Below, one piece after another: positions 59,985-64,000 of a stretch of DNA of 64,000 nucleotides (its first letter is position 1; each line of letters begins with the position of its first letter). A model generated the notes under the pieces. It did no database searches, was not told the DNA's origin, and was given only the letters and a program-made list of their open reading frames with translations. The stretch comes from Gorsachius magnificus (Eukaryota; Chordata; Aves; Pelecaniformes; Ardeidae): the NCBI GenBank assembly GCA_034008185.1, contig CM067082.1, positions 8,602,984 through 8,666,983 on the forward strand. Direction: 5' to 3'. The translations under genes and the position numbers were made by a program.

Positions 59985-60630
59985 GGCCTGGGCAGGCAGC
60001 AAGCTGAGCATGAAGAGTAACGTGCCCTTGCAGCAACGAAGGCAAATCAGGCCCTGGGCCACATCTGCGAGTCTGTAGGCAGAAGATCAAGGGAAGTTAT
60101 CATCCCACTCTACTCATCATGTGTTAGGCCAGACTTGGTCCTCTCAGTTCAAGAGAAACCTTAAAGAACTAGAGATGGTCCAGTGAGGGCCACTGAAATG
60201 ATTAGATGGCTGGAGAACTTAACACCTGAAGAAATGCTGGAAATTGGTTTTGCTAATAAAAAAAGAAAGAAGAAATTGGCTTTGCTAGGCCTAGAGGAGG
60301 AAAGACTTGGGAAAGATCTAATCATGGTCTTGCAATACCTAGGAGGTAACTGTGAAGAAGTAGAGGTGCTCTCTGCACAGGGATGCATGGTGACAGGACA
60401 AAAGGCAATGGGCACAAGTTGCTTCAGGGGAAATTTTGTCTGGATATAAGAAAAAAATGCTTCACTGCAAGGGCAAGAGCAGTTAAGCATTGCAGTTAAG
60501 CATTGGAATACATTGTCCAGAGAAGTGGGGAAAATATTCAAGACCTAGTATGACAAGGCCCTGGATAACCTAATCTAAGGCCCTGCTTAAAAGGTTCATC
60601 CAGATGATCTCCCCTTCTAAATGAGACTTT
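59985..60630 (+). mobile_element. CR1 LINE, longest copy in the window (~645 bp)
   Basis: It runs from the end of the ORF2 region into the 3' UTR: GCAGCAAGCTGAGCATGAAG, CTTGCAGCAACGAAGGC, TCCAGTGAGGGCCACTGAAA, GATTAGATGGCTGGAGAAC, TGTCCAGAGAAGTGGGG, AAGGCCCTGGATAACC and CATCCAGATGATCTCC. It has a small internal duplication (GCAGTTAAGCATTG twice near 60480-60505). The terminal octamer repeats are lost. Stops in all frames show that it is dead. Confidence 0.93.
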
Positions 60631-62286
60631 TCTGTCTCTCTCAATGCCTTGTCCTAGAGGAGAGAGAGCAGCTTCGTGCTGAGCTTCTCCCACATTTCAT
60701 GCATGAGGGAAGAGCCATACTGTTTGAGAATGCTTCTGGAAAGAGTTAGGAAGAAGACAGACAAGAGGAAAGTGTCATTTACAGCCTCCAGTCTCCCACA
60801 TGATACAATAGAGAAGCCTGACCTAAGGGATTTGTCCTGTCTCTGCTGCCTAAATGTACTTAAAAATATTCCCTGCCTCCTGCTGTGACCTTCACTATGG
60901 CAGTGGCTGACAAGTGATTGCGCTAATAAGCATAGCCATCTCTCCAAATGGAAGAACATGTTGAACCATGTAAAATAAACATAATTCTAAGCCCATATCT
61001 TCCAGCAGCAGCATATTACATCGTCTCTTAACATAATGGATTTGTTAGTATTTCCTCGGTTTGAAAAGTGAAGCAGGCACTGCTAAGGTGAATTATGAGA
61101 GGTTAACAATGAAAACCGAGCATTTCATACCGAGCTGATGACTCATACAGGGCCCTTCAAGAGATGTGCATATTGGAAACAGCTGGAAAATATCAGACAA
61201 CATAAAAAATACACCATTGCTTTCCTAACCTCTGATGCTGTAAATAAACTTGGAAATTTAGTACTGATTATATCTGACTTTAGAGGCAATGGTGGAAAAT
61301 ACTGCACCACAACAGCTACAGCGTGGCTTTTGATTTATCTCACTGACAACCATCAGACCCTTCAATGACTCGATCACAAATAAGCACAGGAGAGGACAGA
61401 TACACAAACTGCAATACAACTGATTTATATGGAGTGGGAAAGGACTCCATGTGTGTGTAGTCATATCCCCATGCTGGCTGATACACACTTCTCTAAAACT
61501 ATTTCTGTGCCTGATTTATAAGGCATACAGTAAGTTTCTGATCTGTCAGCACCTGCAATTCTGGCTTAGTGTTAAAAACACACCCATGCCCTTGGACTGT
61601 CCATGAAGTTCACAGGAGAATTGAAGATGAACAGAATGTACTTTTCTCATGCTCTGTCTCCTTATGTGTCGCCCCTCCACACATTACACCATGAACCGAA
61701 AAATAAGAAGAGAACAGTTTAACAAGCATTCATTTGATTTGAAAGGTAAAATGTCAATATATTCCTGCTTCAAATATGTTTCTAAAATGAGAGTTCAAAC
61801 TTGAGAATGACAGGTCCTGAAAAAAGGTCCCAATTAATCTTTAAGAAATGCGAATTGGATAGATATAAAATTAAAAGTAATAAAAAATAATAAAAGTAAT
61901 CTCTGAAAGCAAATAATTTTTATTGATCAAGATTGCATTGTATCCACAGCTATTCAATTCTGATATGCAATGCCAAATAAAGTAAGTACCCAAGGCCCAG
62001 TTACTGTAGTCAGAGACTAACTACAAAGCAGGAGGGCAAGAATAAATTTCCCCATGTACAGGTGGGTATGTAAGCAGCTTTTGTGACTCACCCGAAGTCA
62101 TAGAGGGAATCATCTGAAGAGCTAGGCCTGCAACACAAGAACTTCTGGCTCCCAGGGCCGCCCTGGGACCACTGCAGCTTTACTTTTAATGAAGTTTGAG
62201 GGCTCTCATGGACATGTGATGTATGCAGTTTATCAGGTTATAAAGTCACAGAAGTACATTTCTGAGTTTTCCCTGCTTATGTTCAG
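60631..62286. other. Unique sequence, no gene seen
   Basis: Short frames only. A MIR fragment lies at 62044-62158, about 130 bases before the exon-like stretch at 62287. Confidence 0.55.
62044..62158 (-). mobile_element. MIR-type SINE fragment
   Basis: TTCCCCATGTACAGGTGGG, TGTGACTCACCCGAAGTCAT, GAAGAGCTAGGCCTGCAACA and CAAGAACTTCTGGCTCCC follow the reverse complement of MIR in order. Confidence 0.75.
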
Positions 62287-62454
62287 CAGAAAACAGACAT
62301 GAATCCCGGAATTAAAGAAACAGAGGGAGAGAATATGGAATATGTATTGTCCAGAGTGACTAGTAATGTAGATGTTCACTCCCAGAGATATCGCTGGATA
62401 GAGAAGTTGGTCCATGGCATGAACGAACTGCATCAGGTTGCTAAAAAACTTCAA
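62287..62454 (+). other. Candidate coding exon, 56 codons, product unknown
   Basis: An acceptor-like TTTTCCCTGCTTATGTTCAG ends at 62286, and a strong donor CAA|GTAAGC follows 62454. The 168 bases are exactly 56 codons in phase 0 at both ends. Only this frame is open; the other two have stops within 40 bases. The peptide begins QKTDMNPGIKETEGENMEY and ends MNELHQVAKKLQ. It is polar with regularly spaced Leu and Val, so probably helical in its second half, and has no Cys. An in-frame ATG at 62299 could allow a first-exon reading. I do not recognise the protein. This is the best exon candidate in the window, but it was found by eye and may be chance or part of a noncoding RNA. Confidence 0.35.
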
Positions 62455-62953
62455 GTAAGCAAACAAGAATGCCTCCCTCTTTCCAAATCCAAGAGCCCCT
62501 AAGCCCCAAACCAATAAATGTATATTAAAGTACACTCAACAGTGACTTTCTTTTCCTAGATACTTGTCATTTCTTGTCATTCAATGCACAGATGTACCAT
62601 TGTAAATCTTACTTTTCTTTGTTAATTGTAGTAATTCTTTGGGGATCATTCTCCCGGCATACCATTCTTTATTATTTTCTGGCCTTAAGCAACATTTGAA
62701 CCTACAAGTATTCTTCTAGACTTGTGTATTTTGCTCCCTTCCTACTTTATTCCAAACTGCTTCAAATTTACTCAAAGCCTTCCCAAAGCTGGATCAGCAC
62801 TTTCACATTCAGAGGAGAATCACACATGACGGCTACTCTTACACAAACAAATAAAATCAGATGGATACAATGTAGTGTCCATGAAACCAAATGGACCATT
62901 ATGGGTCACTTCTATAAAGCTATATTCTCCTTCATTCCCCCTCCAAATGGCAG

Positions 62954-63128
62954 AAGAAATTCAACAGAAAGGAATTGGAGAAGGAGGCATTATTTGGCCT
63001 TCCTTTCTTGCAGTTATCACAACTTTTCCCCTGCCAAGGCTTATTCACCTGCCATCATCCTGTGCTGCTGTCTTTCCTATATTTGGTGGATGGGGACTTC
63101 CACTACAGAATAGGGAAAATCATTCAAC
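62954..63128 (+). other. Weaker candidate exon, possible partner of the 62287-62454 stretch
   Basis: A pyrimidine-rich acceptor (CTCCTTCATTCCCCCTCC then AAATGGCAG) ends at 62953, and AAC|GTAAGG follows 63128. Joined in phase 0 to the upstream candidate, the frame stays open for 58 codons beginning KKFNRKELEKEALFG, then one spare base. Its second half is Cys-, Leu- and His-rich and less protein-like. All three frames are open over most of it, so openness carries little weight. Confidence 0.15.
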
Positions 63129-64000
63129 GTAAGGCCATTGTTCCCCACCTATAACCAAAGAAGCCCTTTCAGACATTGCAAACAATGGATAAACATCAAC
63201 TGTATGAAACACTCCACTGAAGCCAACTCATGAGACTGCTGACCTATTGGTGTGCCATGAAGTACACACCAGGAATTCATTATTATAGCCTAAACCCCAG
63301 TCTCCATTTACTGACAGATATGCTGCCTCAGCTCCTTTCCTCTCCATTATTCTCAACAAAATGGAGCAATATGGGGTTTGGGTATCACTTCTCTTTCATT
63401 TCAGATCCCTTCTTCTTCTCCTCAACCCACGTACATTAGTTTGCCGTTTAGAACGCAACAGGCATTCAACAAAAATATGATTTTTTAATGTGTGCAAATA
63501 TTCATGCCACATAAAGTTAGTCAAATGAGATTACAGAAGCATGAAATCAACGAGAATGTTAACTGGGAAACATGAGGATTAAAGAAGATATTAGTGAAGT
63601 GCATGGGCAAATTTGCCCATTTGATGAAAACCAACGTGGGACAGGTAAAGAACACATGGAGGTGGCAGGACCTCCTTGCTCGATGTTTGCCCTGAAGCTC
63701 TTACATGGGGGGTGATCCTTCTCTGCCTCCTACACTGGTGAATTGTTCAGCCCCGCACAAAACAACGTAGCATTATTTGGAGGTCCCAAACGAGGCTGGA
63801 AACCATTACATTAGTTATGCATAATGAGACTCAGTCTCTGTACAGACTTGAATGGTTTAATGTGTAAACAGGTCACGTGAAAGGTAGCATTGCCACTTTT
63901 ATTGACAGCTAGGGATAACAGGCTCAGAGTCTTCATTTCCTGAGAAGTCTATACTGTTCCTGCCCATTATCACATATGCAGAGTCATCCCCTGAAACTCA
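63129..64000. other. Unique sequence, no gene seen
   Basis: One 69-residue chance frame only. No repeat or promoter feature recognised. Confidence 0.55.

Overview
This window is vertebrate nuclear DNA, almost certainly from a bird. It holds CR1 LINE fragments with the typical 3' ends (ATTCTGTG-type repeats), weathered MIR-type SINE fragments, and solo endogenous-retrovirus LTRs whose ends resemble LTR families I know from non-galliform birds. Base composition is AT-rich with CpG-rich islands only inside LTRs. I see no gene that I can name, no rRNA, no CRISPR array and nothing prokaryotic; I made no systematic tRNA search. The open frames are short and most look like chance or repeat-derived frames. 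The window is best read as intergenic or intronic DNA.

Layout. 1-2.5 kb: unannotated unique DNA ending in a (CTTC)n microsatellite. 2.8-3.4 kb: a plus-strand solo LTR with an exact 5-bp target duplication. 3.4-9.3 kb: unique DNA with a 43-bp tandem duplication, a CR1 3' end and a MIR. 9.3-15.3 kb: a minus-strand CR1, an old repeat fragment, then unique AT-rich DNA. 15.3-18.9 kb: two minus-strand LTRs of the same family, the second with its own target duplication. 18.9-25.0 kb: unique DNA with a ~94-bp duplication, then a CR1. 25.8-26.35 kb: a fourth, plus-strand LTR of the family, again with a target duplication. 27-38 kb: unique DNA with MIR and CR1 pieces. 38.2-39.3 kb: a 1.1-kb LTR of a different family with CCAAT, TATA and AATAAA elements, internal degenerate repeats and a 26-G run. 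39.3-64 kb: mostly unique DNA with a few CR1 and MIR fragments.

Possible genes. On the plus strand at the right end, two stretches (56129-56329 and 62287-62454) are open in one frame only, have good splice-site sequences at both ends and are multiples of three starting and ending in phase 0. A third stretch (62954-63128) also has splice-like ends. They could be exons of one unidentified gene or of a noncoding RNA, or chance. I do not recognise the encoded peptides. A short splice-bounded frame at 51154-51265 has a motif reminiscent of DEP domains. All were picked by eye and need a homology or RNA check. I found no convincing previously undescribed system.
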